From the NCBI GenBank assembly GCA_036381495.1, contig DASVCS010000121.1, positions 1 to 25,730 of the forward strand: DNA of 25,730 nucleotides, in the 5' to 3' direction. Within the stretch, counting starts at the first letter, position 1, and each line of letters opens with the position of its first letter. The translations under genes were made by a program, and so were the position numbers. Positions 1 to 8,073 of this stretch are shown here, one piece after another. The notes below the pieces were generated by a model that made no database searches, was not told where the DNA came from, and saw only the letters and a program-made list of their open reading frames with translations. The stretch is from DASVCS01 sp036381495. Its GTDB lineage: Bacteria > Gemmatimonadota > Gemmatimonadetes > Longimicrobiales > RSA9.

Positions 1-1558
1 AGTTGTGCTCGGGCGGCGGCGACGTCGTCATCCACTCCAGCGTCCGTGCGTCCCAGGGGTCGGCGACGGCGTCGCGCTCGCGTCGGAAACTCGCGACGGC
101 GTTCACGACGAAGATCAGCACCGACGTCGCGATGAGGAACGCGCCGATCGTTTCGACCAGGTTCCAGAACCCGAGGCCGAGCGTGGCCGGGTAGGTCTGG
201 ATCCGCCGCGGCATGCCCTGCAACCCCAGGATGTGCATGGGGCCGAAGGTCAGGTTCGCGCCGACGACCATGATCCAGAACTGGATCTTGCCCCAGCGCT
301 CGTTGAGCATCCGGCCGAAGACCTTCGGCCACCAGTAGTACAGGCCGCCGAAGAGCCCGAAGACCGAGCCGGCGAACAGCACGTAGTGGAAGTGCGCGAC
401 GATGTAGTACGTGTCGGTCTGCTGGTAGTCGGCCGGCACGATCGCGTGCGTGACGCCCGACAGCCCGCCGACCACGAACTGTCCGATGAACGCGACCGCG
501 AACAACATGGGCGTGTCGAACTTGATGTCGCCCTTCCATATCGTCCCGAGCCAGTTGAAGATCTTCACGCCGGTCGGGATCGCGATGATCAGGGTGCTGA
601 CCGCGAAGAACGAGTCGGCGATGGGGCCCATCCCGGTGCCGAACATGTGGTGTGCCCAGACGCCCCACGAGATGAAGCCGATCAGGATCCCCGAGTAGAC
701 CATGAGCGGGTAGCCGAAGAGCGGCTTGCGCACGAACGCCGGGAGCACGTCCGAGATGATGCCGAACGCCGGCAGGATCAGGATGTAGACCTCGGGGTGC
801 CCGAAGATCCAGAACAGATGCTGCCAGAGCACCGCCTCGCCGCCGGCCATGGTCACGTAGAAGTTCGTGCCGAAGAAGCGGTCGAAGCTCAGGAAGAAGA
901 GCGCCACCGCCAGCACCGGCAGCGCGGTCACGAGCAGGAAGCTCGTGATGAACGCCATCCAGGTGAAGAGCGGCATGCGCATGAGCTTCATGCCCGGCGC
1001 ACGCAGGTTGATGATCGTCGTGATGAAGTTGACGCCGCCCATGATCGAGCTGACGCCCAGGATCTGGAGGCCGATCACCCAGAAGTCGATGTTGAGGCCG
1101 GGCGAGAACGCCTCTTCGGTCAGCGGCACGTAGCCGAACCAGCCGCCGTTCGGCGCGGCGCCGAACAGGAAGCTGGCGTTCAGGAAGAGCGCGCCGAAGA
1201 GGTAGATCCAGTAGCTGAGCGCGTTCAGTCGGGGGAACGCCACGTCGCGCGCACCGATCTGGAGCGGCACGATGTAGTTGAAGAACGCCACCGCGAGCGG
1301 CATGCCGACCAGGAAGATCATGGTCGTGCCGTGCATGGTGAAGAGCTGGTTGTAGACGTCCGCGCTCAGGAAGTCGTTCTCGGGACGGGCGAGCTGGGTG
1401 CGGATGAGCAACGCCTCGAGACCGCCGACCAGCATGAAGAACAGCGCGGTCGTGCCGTACATGATGCCGATCCGCTTGTGGTCGACGGTCGTGAGCCAGC
1501 TCGCGAGTCCACCGCGCGGCTCGGCGGCCGTGCGGACCGTAGCTTCCGCTGTAGCCAT
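1..1558 (-). CDS. ctaD: Cytochrome c oxidase subunit I (3' end cut by window edge)
   Basis: Catalytic subunit of a haem-copper oxidase, an integral membrane protein that reduces O2 and pumps protons. Read from ATG at 1558, 519 codons are present. Visible ligands are His76 (in MHGTTM, low-spin haem), CuB ligands His254 (GHPEVY), His303 and His304 (WAHHMF), and haem ligands His389 and His391 (HFHYV). Glu256 and Tyr258 in GHPEVY mark an A1-type enzyme with a D-pathway glutamate and the cross-linkable tyrosine. The last visible residues are PPPEHN, the usual C-terminal signature, so little of the core is missing. The start is supported by GGAG eight bases upstream. It lies 65 bp downstream of ctaC on the same strand and is probably co-transcribed with it. 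A long open frame on the opposite strand is a GC-rich shadow. Confidence 0.97.
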   Translation of the reverse strand, partial: MATAEATVRTAAEPRGGLASWLTTVDHKRIGIMYGTTALFFMLVGGLEALLIRTQLARPENDFLSADVYNQLFTMHGTTMIFLVGMPLAVAFFNYIVPLQIGARDVAFPRLNALSYWIYLFGALFLNASFLFGAAPNGGWFGYVPLTEEAFSPGLNIDFWVIGLQILGVSSIMGGVNFITTIINLRAPGMKLMRMPLFTWMAFITSFLLVTALPVLAVALFFLSFDRFFGTNFYVTMAGGEAVLWQHLFWIFGHPEVYILILPAFGIISDVLPAFVRKPLFGYPLMVYSGILIGFISWGVWAHHMFGTGMGPIADSFFAVSTLIIAIPTGVKIFNWLGTIWKGDIKFDTPMLFAVAFIGQFVVGGLSGVTHAIVPADYQQTDTYYIVAHFHYVLFAGSVFGLFGGLYYWWPKVFGRMLNERWGKIQFWIMVVGANLTFGPMHILGLQGMPRRIQTYPATLGLGFWNLVETIGAFLIATSVLIFVVNAVASFRRERDAVADPWDARTLEWMTTSPPPEHN

Positions 1559-1623
1559 CTAAAGTACTCCGCTCGATGTCGTTGTACGCTTGCGTCCGGC
1601 CTCTCGAGCCGCCTCGTGCCCGG

Positions 1624-2733
1624 TCATTCCAGACTCCCGAGGTAGGCGACGAGCGCAGTCAGGTCCTCCTCGGACAACTGCGGGAACGGCGGCATCTTCG
1701 AGCCCGGCTTGAGCGCCGGCGAGTTCCGGATCCACTTCTTCAGGTTCTCGGGCGTGTTGGGCAACAGTCCGGCGCCGATGGCCCAGCGCGCCCCGATGCG
1801 GGTCAGATTCGGGCCGAGGACCCCCGCGGCCGGCGTCCCCTCGATGGTGTGGCACGCGATGCAGCCGGCGCGCAGGAACACCTGGTAGCCCTGTGCTTCC
1901 AGCGACTGCGGCGCCGCCGCCTGTGCGGGCGCGACCCCCGCGGCCGCAGGCTGCGCGGCGCCCTCCGGAATCGCGCCGCGAGATGCGCGCATCGCGTCGA
2001 GCCACGCGTCGAACTCCTCCGGCGGACTCGCCACCACCCGCATGCGCATGAGCGCGTGCGACATCCCGCAGTACTCGGCACACTGCCCCGAGTACTCGCC
2101 CGGCTCCTCGACCGTGAACGAGAGCAAGTGGTACAGGTTCGGCTCGGGCGTGCCCTCCGCACGCGCCGGCACCGGGTAGTTGTAGCGCTTCCCGCCGAGC
2201 CGCGGCACCCACCAGTTGTGCAGCACGTCCACCGACCGGAGCCGAACTTCGACCGGCCGACCGACCGGCAGGTGCAACTCGTTCGCCGTCACCACACCCA
2301 GGTCGGGGTAGCGGAACTCCCACCACCACTGGTGGCCGACCGCCTCGACCACCAGCGCGCCCTCCGGCGCACGCTCGTACGACCTGAAGATCGTCCGCAC
2401 GGTCGGCACCAGGATCAGGACCACGATCACTGCCGGGCCCAGCGTCCAGCCGATCTCCGCCAGGTTGTTCCCGTACGTCTTCCGCGCCTCCGCGCCGGGG
2501 CGGTCACGATACCGTACCAGCACGTAGATCAGGACCACGTACACGATGGCCAGGACCAGCATGGTCCACCAGAAGATCCCGGTGAACAGGTCGTTGATCT
2601 GCGCACCGAAATCCGTGACCGGTCGGAACGTGGTCTGCGGGTATTCACCCGTGCATCCCATCCAGAAGACGGCGAAACAGGCGATCGGAAGGATCGCCCG
2701 TACACGCCGGATCGTTGGCCGTAAAGAGGACAT
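1624..2733 (-). CDS. ctaC: Cytochrome c oxidase subunit II fused to cytochrome c (caa3 type)
   Basis: Electron-entry subunit of a caa3-type oxidase, 369 aa. An N-terminal signal or lipoprotein-like segment ends near Cys27 (WMGC, a weak lipobox). Two membrane helices lie around residues 52-72 and 95-112. The CuA domain shows His172 (LHNWWVP), Cys218-x3-Cys222, His226 and Met229. A linker rich in Ala and Pro (about 255-278) leads to a class I cytochrome c domain with Cys291-x2-Cys294-His295 and the probable axial Met347. In this subunit type the fused cytochrome docks or replaces soluble cytochrome c and passes electrons to CuA. ATG at 2733 is preceded by GAGGGG and sits 46 nt or so after the predicted transcription start. 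It is followed by ctaD; ctaA lies upstream on the same strand. Confidence 0.97.
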   Translation of the reverse strand: MSSLRPTIRRVRAILPIACFAVFWMGCTGEYPQTTFRPVTDFGAQINDLFTGIFWWTMLVLAIVYVVLIYVLVRYRDRPGAEARKTYGNNLAEIGWTLGPAVIVVLILVPTVRTIFRSYERAPEGALVVEAVGHQWWWEFRYPDLGVVTANELHLPVGRPVEVRLRSVDVLHNWWVPRLGGKRYNYPVPARAEGTPEPNLYHLLSFTVEEPGEYSGQCAEYCGMSHALMRMRVVASPPEEFDAWLDAMRASRGAIPEGAAQPAAAGVAPAQAAAPQSLEAQGYQVFLRAGCIACHTIEGTPAAGVLGPNLTRIGARWAIGAGLLPNTPENLKKWIRNSPALKPGSKMPPFPQLSEEDLTALVAYLGSLE

Positions 2734-2785
2734 TCACCCCTCGCTGAATCCTAAACGGACAAGCCCAGGTCCCGTTCGCGCGGGC

Positions 2786-2814
2786 AGATTATCATGCGTG
2801 GTGCAATCGGTCAA
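2786..2814 (-). promoter_or_regulatory. Predicted sigma70-type promoter for ctaC-ctaD
   Basis: On the minus strand, TTGACC (2814-2809) and TAATCT (2791-2786) are separated by exactly 17 bases. The -35 box overlaps the TGA stop of ctaA (2813-2811), so the oxidase subunits can be transcribed independently of ctaA. The predicted start near 2779 gives a leader of about 46 nt with a good ribosome binding site. Prediction from sequence only. Confidence 0.6.
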
Positions 2815-3869
2815 CCCGTGGCGGGCGCGATGCGGCGCGCGGACGCGGCCCAGAAGACGAGTGCCAGCCATACCGCGACCCCGGTGACGAGGTGGAGCAC
2901 GCGGAACGCCGGCGGCAGGTGGAGCAGTACGAGCGCGGCGGCCACGCCGACCTGGGCGACGACGAGGCCGAGCGCGAGCGCCGCGCCGCGCCGCGCCACT
3001 GCGGGTGCGCCCCGACGGAACGCGGCAATGGTCGCGCCGAGCGTGTGGAAGAACAGCAGGAACGCCAGCAGGCGGTGCGTCCAGTGGATGTGGACGAGCC
3101 CGCCGCCGCCCGAGGCGGGGAACACGCTCCCGTTGCAGAGCGGGAATCCCTGGCACGCCCACGCGGCGGCGCTCGGCTCGGTCTGCGCCCCGACGAGCCC
3201 GGTGTTCGCGGTGAGCGCGCCGAACCCGACGACGACGAAGCCGAGCGCCGCGGCGGCCGTGGCAGCGCGCGCCGCCCGGCGGGCCGTGCCCGTCGCGGTG
3301 CCGGCCGTGGGAGCCGGGTGCGCGCGGACGGCCGCGATGACGAAGGCAGCGGCGAGCAGCAGCGCGTTGACGAAATGGAGCGACGTCACACCGGCCGGAA
3401 GGTCCAGCTTGACGGTGACGGCGCCGAGAACGACCTGAACCACCAGGAGTGCGACGGCCAGGAACACGGGCCGTTCGGGGCCGCCTCGCGGCGCGTACGA
3501 AGCGGTACGCGCAGGAACGGCCGCGTCCGGCGGCTGGGCGCCGTCGCGACCACGCCTCGCCGCGCCGGCGCTGCGCAGCGCGTAGACCGTGACGAGCGCG
3601 ACCGGCACGATCAGACCCGCGGCCAGGAGCCGGTGGGTCCACTCGATCCAGGTGGGGAGATCCCAGGGCGGCAGGATCCGGCCGTTGCACAGCGGCCAGT
3701 CATCGCCGCAGCCCAGCCCGGAGCCGGTGATGCGGACGATTCCGCCGAAGATGATGAGCGCGTACGTGTACGCGGCGGCCACCGCGGCAAGCAGGCCGAG
3801 GCGGCGGCGTACCGGATCCGGCGCCGCCACGTGCGTCGCCGGGCTCCGATCCAGAGTCTGCACGGGCAT
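2811..3869 (-). CDS. ctaA: Haem A synthase (CtaA/COX15 family)
   Basis: Converts haem O to haem A by oxidising the C8 methyl group, supplying the cofactor of the adjacent oxidase. The protein is polytopic, with the internal duplication typical of the family. The first half has RITGSGLGC...WPLC and EWTHR, the second half ACQGFPLC and HIHWTHR. Counting from the ATG, the likely haem-ligand histidines lie near 79, 165, 265 and 326, and the paired cysteines near 54/61 and 239/245. These Cys pairs characterise the class with loop disulphides. I chose ATG at 3869 (352 aa) because an AAGAAGA purine run precedes it. An in-frame GTG at 3899 would add ten residues. It is in the same orientation as ctaC and ctaD. 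The central loop is long and rich in Ala, Arg and Pro. Confidence 0.95.
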   Translation of the reverse strand: MPVQTLDRSPATHVAAPDPVRRRLGLLAAVAAAYTYALIIFGGIVRITGSGLGCGDDWPLCNGRILPPWDLPTWIEWTHRLLAAGLIVPVALVTVYALRSAGAARRGRDGAQPPDAAVPARTASYAPRGGPERPVFLAVALLVVQVVLGAVTVKLDLPAGVTSLHFVNALLLAAAFVIAAVRAHPAPTAGTATGTARRAARAATAAAALGFVVVGFGALTANTGLVGAQTEPSAAAWACQGFPLCNGSVFPASGGGGLVHIHWTHRLLAFLLFFHTLGATIAAFRRGAPAVARRGAALALGLVVAQVGVAAALVLLHLPPAFRVLHLVTGVAVWLALVFWAASARRIAPATG

Positions 3870-4041
3870 TACAGCCGTCTTCTTTTCGGTTCCGCGCACT
3901 TCTGCCGGCGTCGTCCCGACACGCCGCGATCGCGCGATCGAGTCAATGCCCGGAAATATGGGCCAATCCAGCGCGTACCGCCAGGCGTGGCGGGCAGGAT
4001 GCGACGCTTGCCGGAACGGGTTGCGGGATCCGACCCGCGCG

Positions 4042-4070
4042 TTGATCCGGCCCGTAACTTCCGTTATCGT
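4042..4070 (+). promoter_or_regulatory. Predicted promoter giving a leaderless glpB-like mRNA
   Basis: TTGATC (4042-4047), a 17-base spacer and TATCGT (4065-4070) form a reasonable sigma70-type promoter. The ATG of the downstream flavoprotein is at 4077, six bases after the -10 box, so the predicted first transcribed base is the A of the start codon. There is no convincing Shine-Dalgarno sequence, which agrees with leaderless initiation. Confidence 0.5.
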
Positions 4071-4076
4071 GAGACG

Positions 4077-5366
4077 ATGGTCGATTTCGAGGTCCTGGTC
4101 CTGGGCGGCGGCGTCGCGGGCGTGGCGGCTGCACTCGCGGCCGCCGGCCGCGGCCGGCGCACCGCGCTGGTCCGCGCAGCGCCCGGCGCGACGGCGCTCG
4201 CCTCGGGCGCGTGGCGCGGTCCGCTCCCCGATTCACTCGCCGCCGCACTCGCCGCGGCGGGCATACCACATGCACCCACGGCCGGCCCCCTGCCCCACCC
4301 CTCCGGCGCGCTCCACGCCTGCGACTACGCAGCGCCCGCACAGCACGCCGCGATCCTCGAAGACGACGTGCTGGTCTGCGGCATCGTGGGACTCGCCGGC
4401 TTCCACGCACCGGCGCTCGCCCGGCTCTGGGGCGCCGCCGCCGGCGCGATGCTCGAAGGCACCGCGCTCGAGCTCGCGGGCACCCCGGCGGCCGGGTGGT
4501 CGCCCGCCTCGCTCGCGGCCCTGCTCGACCGCCAACCGGGCCGGCTCGCCGAGCCGCTCGCCCGCGCCGTCCACGCCGCGGGCGCGCGCCGCGTGATCCT
4601 CCCCGCGGTGCTCGGCATCGAGCAGACCGGCGCCATCCTGGACGCCCTCGCCGATGCGGCCGGCGTCCCGGTCGGAGAGGCGCTGGGCACGCCGCCCTCG
4701 CTCCCCGGCTGGCGCCTGGACCGGGCACTCCTCGCCGCGCTGGACGCCGCCGGCGTCGAGGTGATCCCGGGGCGCGCGGTCGCAGGCGCGTCGACGGGCC
4801 GACGGCTCGACGCGGTGCACGTACGCCGAGCGGCATCGGGGGATGCGGCATCCGCGCTCGCGCCGCTGCGCGTGACGGCCCGAACCTTCGTGCTCGCCAC
4901 GGGGAAGTTCCTCGCCGGCGGCATCACGACGGAGATCCCGCTCGAAGAGCCCGTACTCGGGTGCCCCGTCCACGTGGAGCGCATCGGCGGCGCGGAGCCG
5001 TCGTGGTCCACACCGTGGCGGCTGACCGGTGATCTCCCAGCCGAACCGATCCGCGCGCCCGGAACGCGCACGCCGCCGGGTGTGCCGCCCACGGCGAGCC
5101 CGCACGCCGCCGCGCCGATTCCCGCACCCGCCGCGCCGCTCGACCCGCTCGCCCTCACCCGCCGCGAGCGCACGGCCACTCACCCGCTCCTCTGCGCGGG
5201 GGTGCGCACCGACGCCGCGGGCCGGCCGGTCGATGGCACGGGCGACGTCGTCTACGAGAACGTCCGCGTCGCGGGCTCGATCCGCGCCGGCCACCAGGTC
5301 GCCACCCTCGGGCTCGGCGCCGCCGCGCTCGACGGCTGGCAGGCCGGAGAACGGGCCGCGACGTGA
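4077..5366 (+). CDS. glpB: GlpB-like FAD-binding subunit (anaerobic glycerol-3-phosphate dehydrogenase subunit B family)
   Basis: Predicted flavoprotein of 429 aa. Residues 4-30 form a Rossmann FAD-binding motif (LVLGGGVAGVAAALAAAG, with Gly10, Gly12 and Gly15), followed by a serine/glycine-containing loop (ASGAWRGPLPD) as in GlpB. A second nucleotide-contacting stretch, TFVLATGKFLAGGI, lies near 270-283. The C-terminal NVRVAGSIRAGHQ segment resembles the FAD-closing motif of the family. In GlpABC, GlpB passes electrons from glycerol-3-phosphate oxidation towards the membrane quinone pool through GlpC. Here no GlpA follows; the partner is the short ferredoxin overlapping its stop. The open frame extends about 1.2 kb upstream, but that part is a shadow of ctaA on the other strand. 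The start at 4077 fits the promoter and the motif. The substrate is unproven. Confidence 0.75.
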   Translation: MVDFEVLVLGGGVAGVAAALAAAGRGRRTALVRAAPGATALASGAWRGPLPDSLAAALAAAGIPHAPTAGPLPHPSGALHACDYAAPAQHAAILEDDVLVCGIVGLAGFHAPALARLWGAAAGAMLEGTALELAGTPAAGWSPASLAALLDRQPGRLAEPLARAVHAAGARRVILPAVLGIEQTGAILDALADAAGVPVGEALGTPPSLPGWRLDRALLAALDAAGVEVIPGRAVAGASTGRRLDAVHVRRAASGDAASALAPLRVTARTFVLATGKFLAGGITTEIPLEEPVLGCPVHVERIGGAEPSWSTPWRLTGDLPAEPIRAPGTRTPPGVPPTASPHAAAPIPAPAAPLDPLALTRRERTATHPLLCAGVRTDAAGRPVDGTGDVVYENVRVAGSIRAGHQVATLGLGAAALDGWQAGERAAT

Positions 5367-5788
5367 GGGGCCGCGCCTTCGCCTGGGCCAACCTGGCCTA
5401 CCGTTTCCTGCTCCACCTGGCGCGCATGCCGCTCCGGCTCATCCGGCGCGGAAATGACGCCGACCGGTTCCTGAACGCCGTCGTCCCCGAGGGAACCGTG
5501 CCGCTCACCGCGGACGAACGCGCCGAGTTCCCGGATTTCATGACCTGCGTGCACTGCGGCCTCTGCGCACTCGCGTGCCCCGCCCTCCGCGACGCGCCCG
5601 CGGACGCATGGGCCGAGCCGTGGACGTTCGTCGTCGGGCCCTCCCGCTCGATCCACCAGCCGGACCTCCTCGGCGCGCCTCCGCCGTGCACCCGTTGCGG
5701 CGCCTGCGCGCTGGTCTGTCCCACGGGCGTGCCGATCCCGCGGCTCGCCGCGATGGCGGAGCGGCTGGCGAGGCCGCGCGCCCCGTGA
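5363..5788 (+). CDS. Short 2x[4Fe-4S] ferredoxin-like protein (GlpC N-terminal-like)
   Basis: Protein of 141 aa with two CxxCxxCxxxCP clusters: Cys62/65/68/72 and Cys109/112/115/119. These predict two [4Fe-4S] centres. The arrangement matches the ferredoxin part of GlpC and of other heterodisulphide-reductase-like subunits. GlpC is usually near 400 aa and carries cysteine-rich CCG domains that are absent here. The N-terminus (residues 5-30) is an amphipathic, arginine-containing helix that might lie on the membrane. It starts with GTG overlapping the TGA of the upstream flavoprotein (GTGA), so translation is probably coupled and the two proteins probably work together. Electron transfer from the flavin to a quinone or another acceptor is inference. 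Confidence 0.8.
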   Translation: MRGRAFAWANLAYRFLLHLARMPLRLIRRGNDADRFLNAVVPEGTVPLTADERAEFPDFMTCVHCGLCALACPALRDAPADAWAEPWTFVVGPSRSIHQPDLLGAPPPCTRCGACALVCPTGVPIPRLAAMAERLARPRAP

Positions 5789-6021
5789 GGCGGATGCGTA
5801 CATGGGCATGGCCGGCCGCGGGCATGGGCGTACGCGCGGCAGTGCGACCTCATGGAGGAGATTGGCGAAGAAGTTGAGGATTTGCCCGAGCCCGCGCACG
5901 ACACACGGCCACGACCCCGCGCACGCGCACCCGCACGCGCACGAGCCTTGACACGCCGCGCCGCCCCGCGCCACTTTCCGCTCGTTCCCGCATCATCGCT
6001 CGAGCTCGCGCCGGTACAAGC

Positions 6022-6222
6022 ATGAACCAGCCCCCTCACGCGCTCCGCCGCGCCCGCCGCGATGCCGTCGTCGCCGGTGTCCTGGGCGGGATGGCACACT
6101 ACTTCGGACTCAGCGCGACGCGGCTGCGAATCGCGTTCGTCGCCGTGGCGATCCTCTCCGCCGGGTTCCCGGGGATCCTGGTCTACCTGGCGCTGTGGTT
6201 CACGATCCCGGGAGAGTCCTGA
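6022..6222 (+). CDS. PspC-domain small membrane protein
   Basis: A 66-aa protein consisting almost wholly of a PspC domain: a VAGVLGGMAHYFGLSATRLR amphipathic segment followed by one hydrophobic helix (about 36-62) ending in a Leu-Trp-Phe-x-Ile-Pro signature. PspC proteins sit in the inner membrane and take part in envelope-stress sensing in the phage-shock response. No pspA, pspB or pspF is nearby, so its role here is unclear. The ATG is followed by a basic N-terminus. Its TGA overlaps the ATG of the next gene (TGATG), which suggests translational coupling. Confidence 0.88.
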   Translation: MNQPPHALRRARRDAVVAGVLGGMAHYFGLSATRLRIAFVAVAILSAGFPGILVYLALWFTIPGES

Positions 6223-7634
6223 TGCGGCCGCCGGCCTCGGTTCCGCTTCGCGGGAGCCATGAATGTCGCGCGGAAACGGACGGGGCGCGGCGCTTTCCGC
6301 GTCGTGGACGCGTGCCGCCGCTCCGCGTCGCCGCGTCGCTCCGCGACCGCATTCCGTCGAAGCTCGTACCGCTCGTCCTCCTCGCCTGTACCTCGCCGCT
6401 CATGAGCCAGACGACGTCATCGGAACGGCCTCGCGCCCGTGAGGCGGGCGTGGTGGTCGGGATCCTGCCGACCGGTCCGCTGAACGCGATCACCGATGTG
6501 GCCGGCGTGCGCGTCGGCCAGGTCACGGTGACGGAAGGCGACAGCGTGCGCACGGGCGTCACGGCGATCCTGCCGCACGGCGGCAACGTGTTCCGCGAGC
6601 GGGTGCCCGCGGCGATCCACGTCGGCAACGGTTTCGGCAAGCTCCTGGGCGTAACGCAGGTGCGGGAGCTGGGCGAGCTCGAGACGCCGATCCTGCTGAC
6701 GTGTACGCTCTGCGTCTGGAAGGCCGCCGATGCCATGGTCGAATGGCTGCTGCACCAGCCGGGGATGGACGACGTCCGCTCGATCAACCCCGTGGTCGGC
6801 GAGACGAACGACGGGTTCCTGAACGACATTCGTGTCCGGCCGATCCGGCCGGAACACGTGGTGCGCGCGCTGGAATCGGCCTCCGGCGGGCCGGTCGTCG
6901 AGGGCGCGGTCGGCGCCGGCGCGGGGACCGTCGCCTTCGGCTGGAAGGGCGGCATCGGCACCAGCTCGCGGCGGCTCCCCGAGCGGCTCGGCGGATACAC
7001 CGTCGGCGTGCTGGTCCAGACGAACTTCGGCGGCGTGCTGACCATCAACGGCGCGCCGGTCGGGCGCGAGCTGGGGCGGTACGCGTTTGGGGCGGCGCTG
7101 GAGCGCCGCCAGACTGGGGCCGGGGCTGGGGCTGCGGCCGGGGGACGGACCGGGCGCGCGAAGGGAGACCCCGTCGCCACGGGAACCGGAGCCCTCGACC
7201 GGGATGCTTCCGGGTTCTCCGCGGACGGCAGCATCATGATCGTCGTGGCGACGGACGCGCCGTTGGACGCGCGCAAGCTCGACCGGCTCGCGGTCCGCGC
7301 GCTCGGCGGCCTCGCGCGGACCGGCGCGAGCATGACCAACGGCTCGGGCGACTACGTGATCGCGTTCTCGACCGCGGAATCGGTGCGACGCCCCGGGAGC
7401 CGTGAGCCGCGCGCGATCCGCGACCTGCCGAACGACCTCATGTCGCCGCTCTTCCAGGCCGCGGCCGAGGCGACGGAGGAGGCGATCTACAACTCGCTCT
7501 TCAAGGCGACGACCGTGAGCGGCCACCGCGGCACGGTCGAGGCGCTGCCGCTCGACCGCACACTCGACATCCTCGAGAAGTACGGCGTGCTGCATTGGGA
7601 CCGGACGCTGCCGCCGGAGGGTGGGGAGCGGTAG
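6222..7634 (+). CDS. P1-family peptidase (DmpA/BapA-type aminopeptidase), exported
   Basis: Ntn-hydrolase-like aminopeptidase of 470 aa that self-cleaves into two subunits. Family motifs in order are an ITDVAGVRVGQ segment early in the mature protein, a GVTAILP strand, NPVVGETNDG, KGGIGTSSR, YTVGVLVQTNFGG and ADGSIMIVVATD. By comparison with DmpA, cleavage should fall between Gly336 and Ser337 in ADGSIMI, freeing Ser337 as the nucleophile. A hydrophobic stretch (LVPLVLLACTSPLMS, residues about 48-62) suggests export, but it is preceded by an unusually long Arg-rich leader. The true start may therefore be later than the ATG at 6222, which does have GGGAGAG just upstream. A Gly/Ala-rich insertion (about residues 295-325) precedes the cleavage site. 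Substrates are probably N-terminal D- or beta-aminoacyl peptides. Confidence 0.9.
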   Translation: MRPPASVPLRGSHECRAETDGARRFPRRGRVPPLRVAASLRDRIPSKLVPLVLLACTSPLMSQTTSSERPRAREAGVVVGILPTGPLNAITDVAGVRVGQVTVTEGDSVRTGVTAILPHGGNVFRERVPAAIHVGNGFGKLLGVTQVRELGELETPILLTCTLCVWKAADAMVEWLLHQPGMDDVRSINPVVGETNDGFLNDIRVRPIRPEHVVRALESASGGPVVEGAVGAGAGTVAFGWKGGIGTSSRRLPERLGGYTVGVLVQTNFGGVLTINGAPVGRELGRYAFGAALERRQTGAGAGAAAGGRTGRAKGDPVATGTGALDRDASGFSADGSIMIVVATDAPLDARKLDRLAVRALGGLARTGASMTNGSGDYVIAFSTAESVRRPGSREPRAIRDLPNDLMSPLFQAAAEATEEAIYNSLFKATTVSGHRGTVEALPLDRTLDILEKYGVLHWDRTLPPEGGER

Positions 7635-7855
7635 GGGGCGGACACCGAACGCAGGCTCCGACCCGGTCGTAGTTTACGCCGGTTCGACGGGCGCACGGCG
7701 GTATTCGTCTCGGCAACCCACAGGAGCGGTCGCATCCAGACGAACGAGAGGAGGAGTATGCCGGACGGCGGCGGCGACGGCGAGTGCGGAGCTCTTCGCC
7801 GCACCGGGCGCCGCGCCGCAGCTCGGTCGCATCTACACGCGCGAGGAGGAGACGA

Positions 7856-7960
7856 GCGGCGGCGAGCTACGTGCTCGCGCCCGTCGCGCTGGCGGCGTGC
7901 TACCTGCCCGCGCAGCGCGCGACGCGGGTCGACCCGATGGTCGCGCTGCGGGCGGAGTAG
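7856..7960 (+). pseudogene. Relic: C-terminus of an ADOP/FtsX-type permease
   Basis: Within the 440-bp interval between the P1 peptidase and the intact permease, one frame reads SYVLAPVALAACYLPAQR followed by ATRVDPMVALRAE and a TAG stop. This is the standard C-terminal signature of ADOP/MacB-type permeases and parallels the end of the next gene (ARRASRVDPVIALSQG). Nothing upstream in the frame continues the permease. A strong AGGAGG followed by ATG at 7758 lies about 100 bp upstream but opens a meaningless frame. The simplest reading is an almost completely deleted tandem paralogue. Nothing else is recognised in 7635-8073. Confidence 0.7.
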
Positions 7961-8073
7961 GAGGCGTAGATCGAGCGCGATCGGGGCCCGGAGCCGGGTC
8001 CACCACCGAAACCGCCCGGCCGCCGTCGTCGTAATCACGAGCGGTCACCCACGTGTCCCGAACCCCGCCCACC

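Noticed and set aside
5..1645. 546-codon open frame on the plus strand
   Set aside because: It is antisense to ctaD, which has all haem-copper ligands. The Arg/Asp/His-rich composition is that of a GC-rich shadow frame.
3927..3940. Perfect palindrome CGATCGCGCGATCG between ctaA and the GlpB-like gene
   Set aside because: It consists of self-complementary CG and GATC words that are common in GC-rich genomes. A TTGACT lies nearby for ctaA, but there is no acceptable -10 box, so no operator or promoter is called.
2892..4076. 395-codon upstream extension of the GlpB-like frame
   Set aside because: It lies opposite ctaA and has shadow composition. The FAD-binding motif starts right after ATG 4077, which also fits the promoter.
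5852..6025. 57-aa frame starting MEEIGEEVEDLPEP and overlapping the PspC start
   Set aside because: No ribosome binding site, no family resemblance, and an Arg/Ala/Pro-rich second half. The overlap with the next ATG is the only support.
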